Counted from the first letter of the stretch, positions 1-8,886 are shown. The stretch is DNA of 55,985 nucleotides from Ignavibacteriales bacterium (GCA_003141435.1 PLLW01000113.1:12232-68216); one strand, 5' to 3'. Program-made: numbers and translations. The notes: generated by a model from the sequence alone, not told the origin.

Positions 1-509
1 CTTAAATCTTCCGGATTGCCAGCATAAACACCGGCTACAAAAGGATTGATTGCATAATCTAGAAATTCCTGCCCAAGCCTTCTTTTAACAAAATCAGCTA
101 TGCTCTGGTAATAGCCATCTTTGGAACGTCCTATAAAAAGTTCAGCAAATAATCTGAACTTTCCGCTTGTCGAAAATAATTTTGATTTTAAAAAACTTCT
201 AGGGTTCATTGGCAGAGGATGAAGTATATCGTCTCTTAAAATGTACCTTTTATTTCCTTTCCGATTTGCATAAACAAACTGATCCGAAATGTTCAGTTCA
301 TTAACAATCTGTTCGATCAATGGGGTTGTCTCAAGTCCGCTGTTAGGACCCCTGTCAAATAAATATCCTTTTTCAAAAACAGTTTCAATAGAACCACCTG
401 TTTCATTTTTTTTCTCAAGGACTGTTACGTCAAATCCTTCTTTGTCTAAAAGATAAGCTGCGGTTAATCCTGAAATACCTGCACCTAGCAAAACGATTTT
501 ATTGTTCAT
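1..509 (-). CDS. Protoporphyrinogen oxidase, HemY/HemG-type flavoprotein (3' end missing)
   Basis: The first 169 codons are present and the rest runs off the window. The N-terminus reads MNNKIVLLGAGISGLTAAYL, a GxGxxG dinucleotide-binding fold for FAD, followed by an acidic residue (VLEKK) and GYLFDRGPNSG. This is the layout of FAD-dependent amine-oxidase-like protoporphyrinogen oxidases, which make protoporphyrin IX with oxygen as acceptor. The ATG at 509 is the natural start because the GxGxxG motif follows within ten residues. It is the last visible gene of the minus-strand haem operon, 21 bp after hemN. The pathway position fits the enzyme: HemN makes protoporphyrinogen IX and this protein would oxidise it. 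A related carotenoid-type amine oxidase cannot be excluded from the fragment alone, but the operon context argues against that. Confidence 0.85.
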   Translation of the reverse strand, partial: MNNKIVLLGAGISGLTAAYLLDKEGFDVTVLEKKNETGGSIETVFEKGYLFDRGPNSGLETTPLIEQIVNELNISDQFVYANRKGNKRYILRDDILHPLPMNPRSFLKSKLFSTSGKFRLFAELFIGRSKDGYYQSIADFVKRRLGQEFLDYAINPFVAGVYAGNPEDL

Positions 510-530
510 TAATTTTATTTTTGTTAAAAT

Positions 531-1907
531 TTATACTGTTCTTGAATACCTTGCCTTATCTTCTTTTCTTTCACCATAGCCATCAAAATTCATAGCTATG
601 TTCCGGATGAGCAATCTCCCCATATCATGAACGGAGATCTTTCCATCCGAGATACTAACAAGATTATCGACTTCCATCTCTTTCATGTTATTAAGACCCC
701 ATTCAAAATATTTCTTAAAATCTATATCAAATTTCTGTTCAACAGCCGCAATGTCAATTTCAAAATCGCACATAATTTTCATTATGACATATCTTCGAAT
801 AATATCATCCCCATTAAGTTTATATCCTTTTACTACAGGAAGAATTTCCTCATCCAGGGCTTTGTAATAATCTTTCTCTGTTTTATAATTCTGTGAATAA
901 ATATTCTCCAGCTGGCTAATTCCTGTAATACCCATGGCATAAAGATCCGCCCCTGCATTTGTGCTATAGCCCTGAAAATTACGGTATAACTTCTTTTCTT
1001 TAAATGCCACAGCAAGTTCATCATCAGGTTTTGAAAAATGGTCCATACCTATACATATATAACCTGCACCAGTTAATTTTTCAACTGTCATTTTTAAGAT
1101 TTGGAGTTTCTCTTCTGGTAGGGGAATATCTTCGGGATGAATCAGTCCCATATGTTTCTTCATCCATGGCACATAAGCATAATTAAATACAGCAATCCTA
1201 TCTGGGGAAATATCAATTATCCTGTCTACTGTATCCGCAAAGGAATCCACAGTCTGAAAAGGGAGCCCATATATAAGATCAAGATTGAAACTATGAAATT
1301 TTAATTCCCTGATCCAGTCAATTGCCTGTCTTGTCATATCTTCGGGTTGAATCCTGTTAACAGCCTTCTGTACTTTCTCATTAAAATCCTGCACGCCCAT
1401 ACTGATCCTGTTAAACCCATTAAACCGCAGGGCTTCAAGATGGTCTTTGGTTAAACCACGTGGATCGATCTCACAGCTGTTTTCTGAATCTTCCCTGAAC
1501 TTAAATGATTCCTGAATATAAGAAGCAAGATTGGCTATTTCATCCGGATTAAGATGTGTGGGAGTACCCCCGCCCCAATGAAGCTGCGCGACCTGCCTGT
1601 CAACATTCAGATAACTTCTGATCATGTCCATTTCTTTCTTCAAATAGGATTGATATTCTTTAACCCTGTCGCGGTTCCTTGTAATAATCATGTTGCATCC
1701 ACAGAAATAACATAGGGTATCACAATATGGAAGATGGAAATAAAGTGAAAGATCGGGAAGATTATCCCCATAGTTAGTTTTTACTATTTCATCAAGATAG
1801 TTTTCATGTTTAAAGTTTTCATTAAACTGGGGAGCTGTTGGATAACTTGTATACCTTGGTCCCGGTTTATCATATTTCCTGATTTTTGCTAAATCAATTT
1901 CAAACAT
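531..1907 (-). CDS. hemN: Oxygen-independent coproporphyrinogen III oxidase (radical SAM)
   Basis: 458 residues, the normal length for HemN. It converts coproporphyrinogen III to protoporphyrinogen IX by radical SAM chemistry in the cytoplasm. The N-terminus has PRYTSYPTAPQF, specific to true HemN. The cluster motif follows as C62, C66, C69 and C71 (CxxxCxxCxC), then GGGTPTHL for SAM binding. These features separate it from HemW-type paralogues, which lack the N-terminal tripwire region. It starts 1 bp after the hemE stop, so translation is probably coupled. Pairing an oxygen-independent HemN with a HemY-like oxidase in one operon suggests a facultative or microaerobic lifestyle (inference). 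Confidence 0.95.
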   Translation of the reverse strand: MFEIDLAKIRKYDKPGPRYTSYPTAPQFNENFKHENYLDEIVKTNYGDNLPDLSLYFHLPYCDTLCYFCGCNMIITRNRDRVKEYQSYLKKEMDMIRSYLNVDRQVAQLHWGGGTPTHLNPDEIANLASYIQESFKFREDSENSCEIDPRGLTKDHLEALRFNGFNRISMGVQDFNEKVQKAVNRIQPEDMTRQAIDWIRELKFHSFNLDLIYGLPFQTVDSFADTVDRIIDISPDRIAVFNYAYVPWMKKHMGLIHPEDIPLPEEKLQILKMTVEKLTGAGYICIGMDHFSKPDDELAVAFKEKKLYRNFQGYSTNAGADLYAMGITGISQLENIYSQNYKTEKDYYKALDEEILPVVKGYKLNGDDIIRRYVIMKIMCDFEIDIAAVEQKFDIDFKKYFEWGLNNMKEMEVDNLVSISDGKISVHDMGRLLIRNIAMNFDGYGERKEDKARYSRTV

Positions 1908-1908
1908 T

Positions 1909-2982
1909 TTACGTTCCTTTGTTTAAACTTTCTTTCACATGGAAGCGGGGACTTTCTTTTTTTACGAAATCAACCAATGCCTTCGCATTTTCCGGTTCAA
2001 CATCGGGTAATATACCATGTCCCAAGTTAAATATATGTCCGTTTCCGCATCCATAAGACTCTAAAACTTTTATTACTTCACTTTTAATTTTTTCCTTATT
2101 TGCATAAAGTACTGCGGGATCCAAATTACCCTGCAAGGCTGTTTTTCCCTGCAGTATATTTCTAACTTTCCCAATGTCTACAGTCCAGTCTAAGCCTAAA
2201 ACATCGGCCCCGGTTGAAGCCAGTTTTGTTGGATCATAATTAACTCCTTTTGCAAAAAAGATAACCGGTTCTTTTTTTCTTTTCATCAAAGAGATGATTT
2301 TAGCAACGTATTGAAGGGAGAATTCTTCAAAGTCGTTTGGAGATAATATTCCCCCCCATGTATCAAATATCTGGACCGCATTAACACCTGCTTCAATTTT
2401 TGCAGAAAGATAATCTGCTACTGCTTCAGTAAGTTTATTAAGAATTTCGTGAGCCAGGGAGGGATAATTATATATAAGCTTTTTTACAATTGAAAAATTC
2501 TTAGACCCCTTTCCTTCCACCATATAAGTTAATAATGTCCATGGTGACCCGCTGAATCCAATAAGGGGAACCCGGCCATTCAATTCTTTTTTAGCCAGAG
2601 AAACAGCATCCATCACATACTTCAAATCCTTCCATGGGTCTATCCTTTTTAAGCGTGAAACATCATCTCTGGTTCTGACCGGATTATGAAACATCGGACC
2701 CTTACCTTCATGCATTTCAAGATTCATCCCCATTGCCTCGGGGATAACAAGTATGTCTGAAAAAATAATAGCTGCATCGACACCGATAATATCTACCGGC
2801 TGGAGAGTAACCTGGGCAGCTAATTCAGGTGTTTTGCACATAGTCAGAAAATCAGCTTTCTCACGAATCATCCTATATTGAGGAAGATACCTTCCTGCCT
2901 GGCGCATAATCCATACAGGAGTGCGTTCTGTCTCTTCCCTTCTACAGGCTCTTAAAAACAGATCATTTTGTAAATTGCTCAA
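1909..2982 (-). CDS. hemE: Uroporphyrinogen decarboxylase
   Basis: 357 residues, full length. It removes four carboxyl groups from uroporphyrinogen III to give coproporphyrinogen III. The substrate-binding signature RTPVWIMRQAGRYLPQYR lies near residues 20-37. GFSGSPWTLLTYMVEG, the second family signature, is in the middle, and GLDWTVDIG and NLGHGILP follow. The start codon is TTG at 2982, which overlaps the stop of the TetR-HemD gene by four bases (TTGA), a typical translational coupling arrangement. The family sequence begins a few residues after this TTG, so no other start is plausible. Confidence 0.95.
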   Translation of the reverse strand: MSNLQNDLFLRACRREETERTPVWIMRQAGRYLPQYRMIREKADFLTMCKTPELAAQVTLQPVDIIGVDAAIIFSDILVIPEAMGMNLEMHEGKGPMFHNPVRTRDDVSRLKRIDPWKDLKYVMDAVSLAKKELNGRVPLIGFSGSPWTLLTYMVEGKGSKNFSIVKKLIYNYPSLAHEILNKLTEAVADYLSAKIEAGVNAVQIFDTWGGILSPNDFEEFSLQYVAKIISLMKRKKEPVIFFAKGVNYDPTKLASTGADVLGLDWTVDIGKVRNILQGKTALQGNLDPAVLYANKEKIKSEVIKVLESYGCGNGHIFNLGHGILPDVEPENAKALVDFVKKESPRFHVKESLNKGT

Positions 2983-4391
2983 AACTTCTCCATATTCTTC
3001 TTATAATAATTAACTATTGCTTTTGCCAGTCCTTCAATTGTGTATTCATTCGGAATAATATTCACTTTTAATTTCCTGCTTTCAATTGCAATCCTGGTAG
3101 TTGGACCTATTGCCGCAATAAGAGCGTCTGAAAAATAGTGAGCCGGCACGGTTATTTTTAGGATTTGCAGAAAGTTATCAAATGTAGAGGGACTCGTAAA
3201 TATATAAAGATCAGGTCGGCTTTTTTTTAATTTATCGATATAAGGTGCAATATTTTCCTCTGATGGAACTGAAACATTATATACTGGAACTGATTTAATG
3301 ATAGCGCCTAATTCTTCAAGACCAACCGGCAGTTCTTCCCTGCCTATCGCAGAGCGAGGGATGAATATAATTTTATTATTCAGTTTGAATTTCAACAATT
3401 CTGAAATAACTCCCTCACTGCTGAAATTCTTAGGGATAATATTTATGGGGATTCTATATTTTTCGCAAATCGCAGAAGTCTTATTACCTACCGCCACTAC
3501 TTTAACCGTGGAATAATTAATTATTTCATTCAACTCTTCAAGGCGCTTTCTAAACATCTTAACAGCATGAGCAGAAGTAAAGATTATGAAGTCAATTTTA
3601 TTCTTATTTAAGATAAAATCATCAAATTGCTTCCAACTGTCGGGAGGGACTATATCAAGAGTAGGAAATGTTATTACATTAGCACCTAACTGAATAAATA
3701 TTTCTGCAGACTCTTTTGATGTTTCAACTGCCCTAGTGATAACAATTGTTTTGTTTTTCAGAGGAAGAGTTTCATTATTCTGGAAACCCGAGAATAATCC
3801 GTGTAATATAAAATCATAAATACTCTCTCTCTCATTTATTTTCTGATCCTCATTCAAATTCTTTTCAATTCCACGATGAACAGATCCATATATACTTCCA
3901 AGGACAAGGTCAATACAGAATTCCTCATCAAGATTTCTAAAAATATCTTCATTTTTCCCGGACCTAATTATTTTTCTTAATATTCCTTTGAGGTCCTTTT
4001 CAAGTTTTATTAATTCTAAACATAAAGCATTTTCAGCGCTTAATGATTCTTTTCTGTACATCAAAAAGAAATTTTGATGTTTCATCATAAACATATACAA
4101 GTGAATAATAAATGAGCGTAGGGAATCAACACTGCTCTGAGGTCCCGAAATATTTTCTTTTAGTGAAAGGTTGAGTTTTTCCATCCTTCCCTGCATGATA
4201 GAAAAATACAGATCTTCCTTAGAAGCAAAATAATTATAAACAGTTCCTTTAGCTATTGAAGCCAGTTTCGCCACTTCTTCCATCATAACTTCATGATAGC
4301 TTTTCCGGGAAAATAGAATTGAAGCAGAATCAATAATTTTTTTCTTTTTAAGCTGTTTGCTATTTTCTTTTTTTGTTTCGGGAACTACCAT
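2979..4391 (-). CDS. hemD: TetR-family regulator fused to uroporphyrinogen-III synthase
   Basis: A single frame of 470 codons joins two unrelated domains. From the ATG at 4391, residues about 14-62 form a TetR helix-turn-helix (FSRKSYHEVMMEEVAKLA, AKGTVYNYFASKEDLYFSIM), with a helical effector-binding region to about 203. Residues about 211-470 are HemD-like (LKNKTIVITRAVETSKE at the domain start, IDFIIFTSAHAV, IFTSPSTFDNFL, AAIGPTTRIAIE), the fold that closes hydroxymethylbilane into uroporphyrinogen III. It sits between hemC and hemE, exactly where hemD is expected, and no other hemD is in the window. An upstream ATG at 4421 would overlap the preceding gene; 4391 lies 14 bp past its stop and is preferred. 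There is no stop or frameshift at the junction. The regulator could sense a haem intermediate and control this operon (inference). Confidence 0.88.
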   Translation of the reverse strand: MVVPETKKENSKQLKKKKIIDSASILFSRKSYHEVMMEEVAKLASIAKGTVYNYFASKEDLYFSIMQGRMEKLNLSLKENISGPQSSVDSLRSFIIHLYMFMMKHQNFFLMYRKESLSAENALCLELIKLEKDLKGILRKIIRSGKNEDIFRNLDEEFCIDLVLGSIYGSVHRGIEKNLNEDQKINERESIYDFILHGLFSGFQNNETLPLKNKTIVITRAVETSKESAEIFIQLGANVITFPTLDIVPPDSWKQFDDFILNKNKIDFIIFTSAHAVKMFRKRLEELNEIINYSTVKVVAVGNKTSAICEKYRIPINIIPKNFSSEGVISELLKFKLNNKIIFIPRSAIGREELPVGLEELGAIIKSVPVYNVSVPSEENIAPYIDKLKKSRPDLYIFTSPSTFDNFLQILKITVPAHYFSDALIAAIGPTTRIAIESRKLKVNIIPNEYTIEGLAKAIVNYYKKNMEKF

Positions 4392-4405
4392 GACATTTAT
4401 TACTC

Positions 4406-5005
4406 TTAATTCACATGCCAATCGTTCATTTCGAGCACCAGTCCGGAATTCGGATCTATAATAATTTCTTTTCCATATCCCCTAAAACCCTCAGAGCTCT
4501 TGGATTCTGAACTAGTTGAAAGAATATGCCATGTATATTGTTTCAATTTGGGATCCCAGAGAAAACCAGTTTTCCATGGGTTGATCCCTTTTTCCAACCC
4601 ACTGTCGGTTGCAATTTTAATTGCCTGTCCTTCTGTAACATTAAAATTACATCCTCCTTCTGCACAATCAGGAATTCCTATAATATCCCTGTCTTTAATA
4701 ACATTGCCTGTACTGTCAATTGAAAATTGTATAACAGTGTTTACATATGGTTTGTCAGGTATTATTAGTCTGTAGGTTAAGAAATAAAAAGGAGGGGTAA
4801 GCTTGGTCCTGATAAAGTCCGGAGATATATACTTTTCAAAAAAATCATTTCCTGTTCTTTGTTTAATATAATTATTTGCCTTTTCCAATAAATCTGACGG
4901 AACGACTGTTTCCTCCTGCTTTGAACAGGAAGAACAACTACAGGCATCTATAAAAAAACTCATAAAAATAATGCTTACAATAATGAATACAGATAATGAT
5001 TTCAT
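4406..5005 (-). CDS. Small Cys-rich exported protein with PepSY-like fold, in haem operon
   Basis: 199 residues that I cannot place in a named family. The N-terminus (MKSLSVFIIVSIIFMSFFIDAC) is a hydrophobic export signal ending in an imperfect lipobox (IDAC), so C22 may be lipidated. CSCSSCS follows at once, and a second cysteine pair occurs in PDCAEGGCNF. The C-terminal part (VTEGQAIKIATDSGLEKG, YTWHIL, GKEIIIDPNSGLVLEM) resembles a PepSY-like repeat. It overlaps hemC by 4 bp (ATGA) and lies just before the TetR-HemD gene, so it is co-transcribed with the haem genes. A role in haem or metal handling at the membrane is possible but only inferred from position. Confidence 0.7.
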   Translation of the reverse strand: MKSLSVFIIVSIIFMSFFIDACSCSSCSKQEETVVPSDLLEKANNYIKQRTGNDFFEKYISPDFIRTKLTPPFYFLTYRLIIPDKPYVNTVIQFSIDSTGNVIKDRDIIGIPDCAEGGCNFNVTEGQAIKIATDSGLEKGINPWKTGFLWDPKLKQYTWHILSTSSESKSSEGFRGYGKEIIIDPNSGLVLEMNDWHVN

Positions 5006-5946
5006 TTGTTCCTCATATTATGGTAAATGTCATCCAGAATTTCTTTAGCGCCAGCCTTTATTAAATTCTTAGCTAGTTTATCTCCTAGTTTTTCAGGATT
5101 AAATTTACTACCTCTTAATTTACTTCTGAATGCAAGTGAACCATCAATAGCACCTACATACGCATCAAGATAAAGTCCGTTCGGTTTTACTTCCGCGTAT
5201 GCACCTATTGGCACCTGACATCCCCCTTCTAAAGTTCTTAATAATTCTCTTTCGGCTGATATAGCATAATATGTATCATTATCATGTATTGAATTCAGAA
5301 TCTCCATTACTAGTTTATTATCTTCATGTACTTCAATACCCAATGCACCCTGGCTTACTGCGGGAAGGATTTCTTCTTTTTCAATAACTGAAGAAATAAA
5401 CTTATTAAGTTTTAACCTTTCAACACCGGCTCGTGCGAGAATCATACCATCCCATCTTGATCTGAAAAATTTTTCAATCCTTGAGGGAACATTTCCCCTA
5501 ATCTCTTCCACTTTAATATCAGGACGAATATGAAGCAGCTGAGACCTTCTTCTTAAAGAACCGGTAGCTATTACAGCATTCTCCCGGATGTTAGAAATCG
5601 TAGTCCCTTTTTTCCTTGTTATAAGGACATCTTCAACGGCATGACGTTTTGATACTGCCCCCAAAAGCAATCCTGCAGGAATTTTTGTCTGCAGGTCTTT
5701 AAGGCTATGGACAGCAATATCAATTGATTTATTAAGCAGTTCAACCTCAAGTTCCTTAGTAAACAAGCTTTTATCCCCAATCCTGGATAAAGCAACATCG
5801 AGGATCTTGTCCCCTTTTGTCTTAATTATCCTTATCTCTACAGAAATAAGTTTGTTAATTTTTTCAAGCTCTTTCTTTACGAAGCGGGACTGCCATAATG
5901 CAAGCTCACTACCTCTGGAACCTATTACAATTATAGTTTTTTTCAA
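5002..5946 (-). CDS. hemC: Hydroxymethylbilane synthase (porphobilinogen deaminase)
   Basis: 314 residues, full length. It polymerises four porphobilinogen units to hydroxymethylbilane, the substrate of HemD. It begins with the family motif IGSRGSELALWQS and contains AVHSLKDL, with the catalytic aspartate, then ATGSLRRRSQL and GNVPSRIEKF. The cofactor-attachment cysteine is C243 in TLEGGCQVPIGAY, where dipyrromethane is bound covalently. The gene lies 20 bp after hemA and overlaps the following lipoprotein gene by 4 bp, firmly inside the haem operon. Confidence 0.96.
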   Translation of the reverse strand: MKKTIIVIGSRGSELALWQSRFVKKELEKINKLISVEIRIIKTKGDKILDVALSRIGDKSLFTKELEVELLNKSIDIAVHSLKDLQTKIPAGLLLGAVSKRHAVEDVLITRKKGTTISNIRENAVIATGSLRRRSQLLHIRPDIKVEEIRGNVPSRIEKFFRSRWDGMILARAGVERLKLNKFISSVIEKEEILPAVSQGALGIEVHEDNKLVMEILNSIHDNDTYYAISAERELLRTLEGGCQVPIGAYAEVKPNGLYLDAYVGAIDGSLAFRSKLRGSKFNPEKLGDKLAKNLIKAGAKEILDDIYHNMRNK

Positions 5947-5966
5947 AAGTTGTCCCTACCAGAAAT

Positions 5967-7247
5967 CTATTCGTTGTTTTTTTTGTTATAATTTATTCCG
6001 AAAATGTCCCTTAATACGCTGACCTTTACAGCTGTTTCTTCGGGACTTGTGCCAAGTTCATTAATTTTCTTTAATTCAACAGTCGGCTGATGAAGAATTT
6101 TGTTGATAATCCTTTTTGTGATTATCTCAACCTTTTCCTGATCCTCGGATGAGAAGCGGTTCTTATTTTTACCAACCTCCTCAACCCGAATACTCTCAAA
6201 ATAATCTCTTAAATCTTTAATAGTGGGAGCAACTTCTAAGGAATTATACCAACTGACAAAAGCCTCTATTTCTTCATCAATTATTTTTTCCACACGGGGT
6301 ATTTCAAATTTTCTTTTAGAAAGATTCTGTTCAACAATTATATTCAATGCATCGATATCATGATAAAACACATAATCAATTTCTTTTGCAGCAGGATCAA
6401 TATCTCTGGGAATAGCTATATCCATAATAACCATCGAAGAATAATTCCTTTTCTTCATAGAGTTTTTGATCTCTTCTTTGGAAAGGATCGTGTTTTCGGC
6501 GCTGGTTGCACTTAAAATAATATCAAATTCGTGCAGTTTCTCTTTAAATGTACTAAAGGAAATTGCCTCAGAATCCAATGCTCTGGCTATTTTTTCCGCC
6601 CGTTCTAAGGTCCTATTTGTTATAACAAGTCTCCCTATTCCCCTATCCTTAAAATGTTTTGCAGCCAGCTCTCCAGATTCCCCTGCTCCAATAATCAAAG
6701 CAGTTTTTTTAGACAAATTAGAAAATATTTTTTCGACTAATTGAACAGCAGCATAGCTAACTGTAACCGCACCTTCACTTATTTCGGTTTCGGAGATTGC
6801 TCTTTTACCCGTTTTAGTCGCCGCATCAAAAATTCTTTTCATCAGGACACCGGCAAACTGCATTTCTTCTGAGGTGAGGAAACTTTCCTTAACCTGATGA
6901 TAAATCTGGTTGTCGCCAATCAGCAGAGAATCGATACCTGAAATCAATTTAAATAAGTGCCTTATGGCCTCCATGGAAGCAAATGTTTGAAAGTTTTCAG
7001 GTTTAACATCCCTGTTGTTTTTATAATTGAATATAAAATTCTGGATGTCAAGCACATCAAGTTCTTGATCTTTAGGGATTCCATAAAGTTCGGTTCTGTT
7101 GCATGTAGAAATAATCAGTCCTTCTGAAAACAATTCTTCTTTTGCATGATGAATCATACTTTTGATTTCATCGAGGCTCAAATGGAATGCTTCTCTAAGC
7201 TCAACAGGGGCTGTACGGTGATTTATTGAAACTGCTAGTATATTCAT
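5967..7247 (-). CDS. hemA: Glutamyl-tRNA reductase
   Basis: 426 residues from the ATG at 7247. It reduces glutamyl-tRNA(Glu) to glutamate-1-semialdehyde, the committed step of C5-pathway tetrapyrrole synthesis. The protein opens with MNILAVSINHRTAPVELREA, the canonical family start. The catalytic cysteine is C49 in ISTCNRTELYG. GIDSLLIGDNQIYHQVK and the NADPH fold GAGESGELAAKHF follow, with a C-terminal dimerisation helix bundle. A longer in-frame start at 7316 exists, but its extra 23 residues lie over the ccsA-like gene and do not match the family. The ATG follows the ccsA stop by 1 bp. The last residues are an EEK-like basic tail (NYNKKNNE) of no clear function. Confidence 0.96.
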   Translation of the reverse strand: MNILAVSINHRTAPVELREAFHLSLDEIKSMIHHAKEELFSEGLIISTCNRTELYGIPKDQELDVLDIQNFIFNYKNNRDVKPENFQTFASMEAIRHLFKLISGIDSLLIGDNQIYHQVKESFLTSEEMQFAGVLMKRIFDAATKTGKRAISETEISEGAVTVSYAAVQLVEKIFSNLSKKTALIIGAGESGELAAKHFKDRGIGRLVITNRTLERAEKIARALDSEAISFSTFKEKLHEFDIILSATSAENTILSKEEIKNSMKKRNYSSMVIMDIAIPRDIDPAAKEIDYVFYHDIDALNIIVEQNLSKRKFEIPRVEKIIDEEIEAFVSWYNSLEVAPTIKDLRDYFESIRVEEVGKNKNRFSSEDQEKVEIITKRIINKILHQPTVELKKINELGTSPEETAVKVSVLRDIFGINYNKKNNE

Positions 7248-7248
7248 A

Positions 7249-8073
7249 TCAATAAAATGAATGAAAGCTGGTAGAGAGAAAATTAGTGAACATAGTAGAG
7301 AGAATAGCAATAACAAAACCTACTATTGAAAGGAAAACAACCTTTTTCCCTCTCCATTTACCAAAAGTTTTACTCAATATTCCGATACCATAAATTATCC
7401 AGACCGTGAACGTACCAATAAGTTTCGGATCAGTAAATCTAAAATTCGGAAATGCTTTAGGAAGCCAGATTATCCCTATTATTATTGCAAAAGTCAGGAA
7501 AATAAAACCTATTACCGCAGAATAATAACTGAGCGTTTCCAAAACTTCAAGGTTAGGCAGCCTGTTAAAAATTAAACCGAACCTATTAAGTTTAATATCC
7601 TTATACAGTGTGAGATACAAAAACCCATATACTGCCGATACTGTAATACCTGAATATCCAACTAATGCATTGAACACATGAATACCTAATAGATTGCTTC
7701 GGAGGATATCCTTTACAACCGGGGTTTCTTTTATAAACACAGATGAAATAATCTGAAATATTATAGAAATAATTATTATAAACGGACCGGTTCCTCTAAT
7801 ATCAGTTACCAGTTCAAGAATGAAATAAGAGAAACTGACTGAAAAGGCAAGGATTGTAAAAATCTCGAATACATTCGTTATTGGAGGATGGTTGAAGAAA
7901 ACTGTCCTGCATAATAAATAAACCAGATGCAGAAACAGTGTTAAAAAAAGGAATACTCTTTTTGAATTGGTAAATCTTTTTCCCCCCTTCCAGAAATCAA
8001 AAGCATAGATTCCAAATGTACAAGAATAAAGAATTGGTAAAAGTATATTAAAATATATAATTGTTGAGTTCAT
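7249..8073 (-). CDS. CcsA/HemX-like cytochrome c assembly membrane protein
   Basis: 274 residues with about eight predicted membrane helices. Family landmarks are HPPITNVFEIF (compare PLxNxYE in CcsA), GIHVFNALVGYSGITVSAVYG with a probable haem-ligand histidine, and TDPKLIGTFTVWIIYG, which corresponds to the WDPKETW region of CcsA but lacks both flanking tryptophans. Proteins of this type handle haem at the membrane for cytochrome c maturation. The HemX branch is often encoded next to hemA, as here. It is the first gene of the haem operon and ends one base before hemA. Which of the CcsA or HemX functions it performs cannot be decided from sequence alone. Confidence 0.8.
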   Translation of the reverse strand: MNSTIIYFNILLPILYSCTFGIYAFDFWKGGKRFTNSKRVFLFLTLFLHLVYLLCRTVFFNHPPITNVFEIFTILAFSVSFSYFILELVTDIRGTGPFIIIISIIFQIISSVFIKETPVVKDILRSNLLGIHVFNALVGYSGITVSAVYGFLYLTLYKDIKLNRFGLIFNRLPNLEVLETLSYYSAVIGFIFLTFAIIIGIIWLPKAFPNFRFTDPKLIGTFTVWIIYGIGILSKTFGKWRGKKVVFLSIVGFVIAILSTMFTNFLSTSFHSFY

Positions 8074-8138
8074 AGAAATCCTTAACTGACTGACGGGTAC
8101 AATAATATGTAATTATTTTATTGACATCAACAACAATA

Positions 8139-8152
8139 TGACCATTCGGTCA
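8139..8152. promoter_or_regulatory. Candidate TetR-type operator upstream of the haem operon
   Basis: TGACC-ATTC-GGTCA is a perfect 5-bp inverted repeat with a 4-bp spacer, 66 bp upstream of the first haem operon gene (start 8073, minus strand). TetR-family regulators typically bind short palindromes of this size; the RutR operator has the form TTGACCAnnTGGTCAA. Related half-sites (ACTGAC twice) occur at 8086-8093. The fused TetR domain encoded downstream is the obvious candidate ligand, by inference. No promoter hexamers can be assigned with confidence. Confidence 0.5.
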
Positions 8153-8188
8153 GTAATTATTTATACCTAAATGTATTTTAATTAGAAT

Positions 8189-8653
8189 TTAATAGAAATC
8201 CACATTAAAATTTATAAGTTTTTTATTTTCATAAATAAATTTGGCGCTAAAGAATTTTTCGCCAAAGAGCCACGGAATAAATATTTGATCTCCCTCCCAT
8301 AGATTCAAAGAAAGAAGTTTATCGTTAGGAATCCATTCAAGATGTCCCTCATCAGAAATTATCAACTCTCCTTCAAATTTATCGGCAGTAAACAGGAAAA
8401 CATACCAATCATCTTTGCCATCGAAAAGAGGGAAAGTAATGATTCCATGAAGACGAGGGGATGAAATTTTCAAACCTGATTCCTCTTCTATTTCTCTTAT
8501 AACACATTCTTCCGGAGTTTCGTGAGATTCGAATTTTCCTCCGAGTCCATTCCATTTCCCTTCGTGAAAATCATTTTCTTTTTTAATTCTATGGAGCATT
8601 AAGGTACTATTTTTCTCCCTATCTATTATATAGCATAAAGTTGCAAGTTTCAT
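8189..8653 (-). CDS. Nudix hydrolase, MutT/NUDT1-like
   Basis: 154 residues. The Nudix box is complete: GGKFESHETPEECVIREIEE followed by ESGL, matching Gx5Ex7REUxEExGU with the metal-binding glutamates. WNGLGGKFE, and the later EGHLEWIPNDKLLSLNLWEG, resemble the 8-oxo-dGTP diphosphatase group (MutX/NUDT1), so nucleotide-pool sanitation is likely. Nudix specificity is hard to read from sequence and another NTP or NDP-X substrate is possible. It is 115 bp upstream of the haem operon on the same strand and separated from it by the candidate operator, so it is probably a separate transcription unit. Confidence 0.85.
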   Translation of the reverse strand: MKLATLCYIIDREKNSTLMLHRIKKENDFHEGKWNGLGGKFESHETPEECVIREIEEESGLKISSPRLHGIITFPLFDGKDDWYVFLFTADKFEGELIISDEGHLEWIPNDKLLSLNLWEGDQIFIPWLFGEKFFSAKFIYENKKLINFNVDFY

Positions 8654-8886
8654 TAAATTATCTGTTGTAATTATTATTTGGGTTTCGTTAATTGACTAAA
8701 ATAGAAAAAATAAATTAAAAAATGTTGCGCATAAATAAATTTAAAGATAATTAAATATTTATTTGGTGCTTTGAGAAAAAATAGAAATATTTAGAAGAGA
8801 ATTTATTTATTATTTTTGCATCTTAAATCACAACCTTATAAGCCCTATAGTTTGATTTTGAAATTATAAATTTAAGAAAGGAAAAC

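Noticed and set aside
8811-8818. Bacteroidetes-type -7 element TATTTTTG before the acidic protein gene
   Set aside because: No TTTG partner lies at the expected spacing, so the promoter is not supported.
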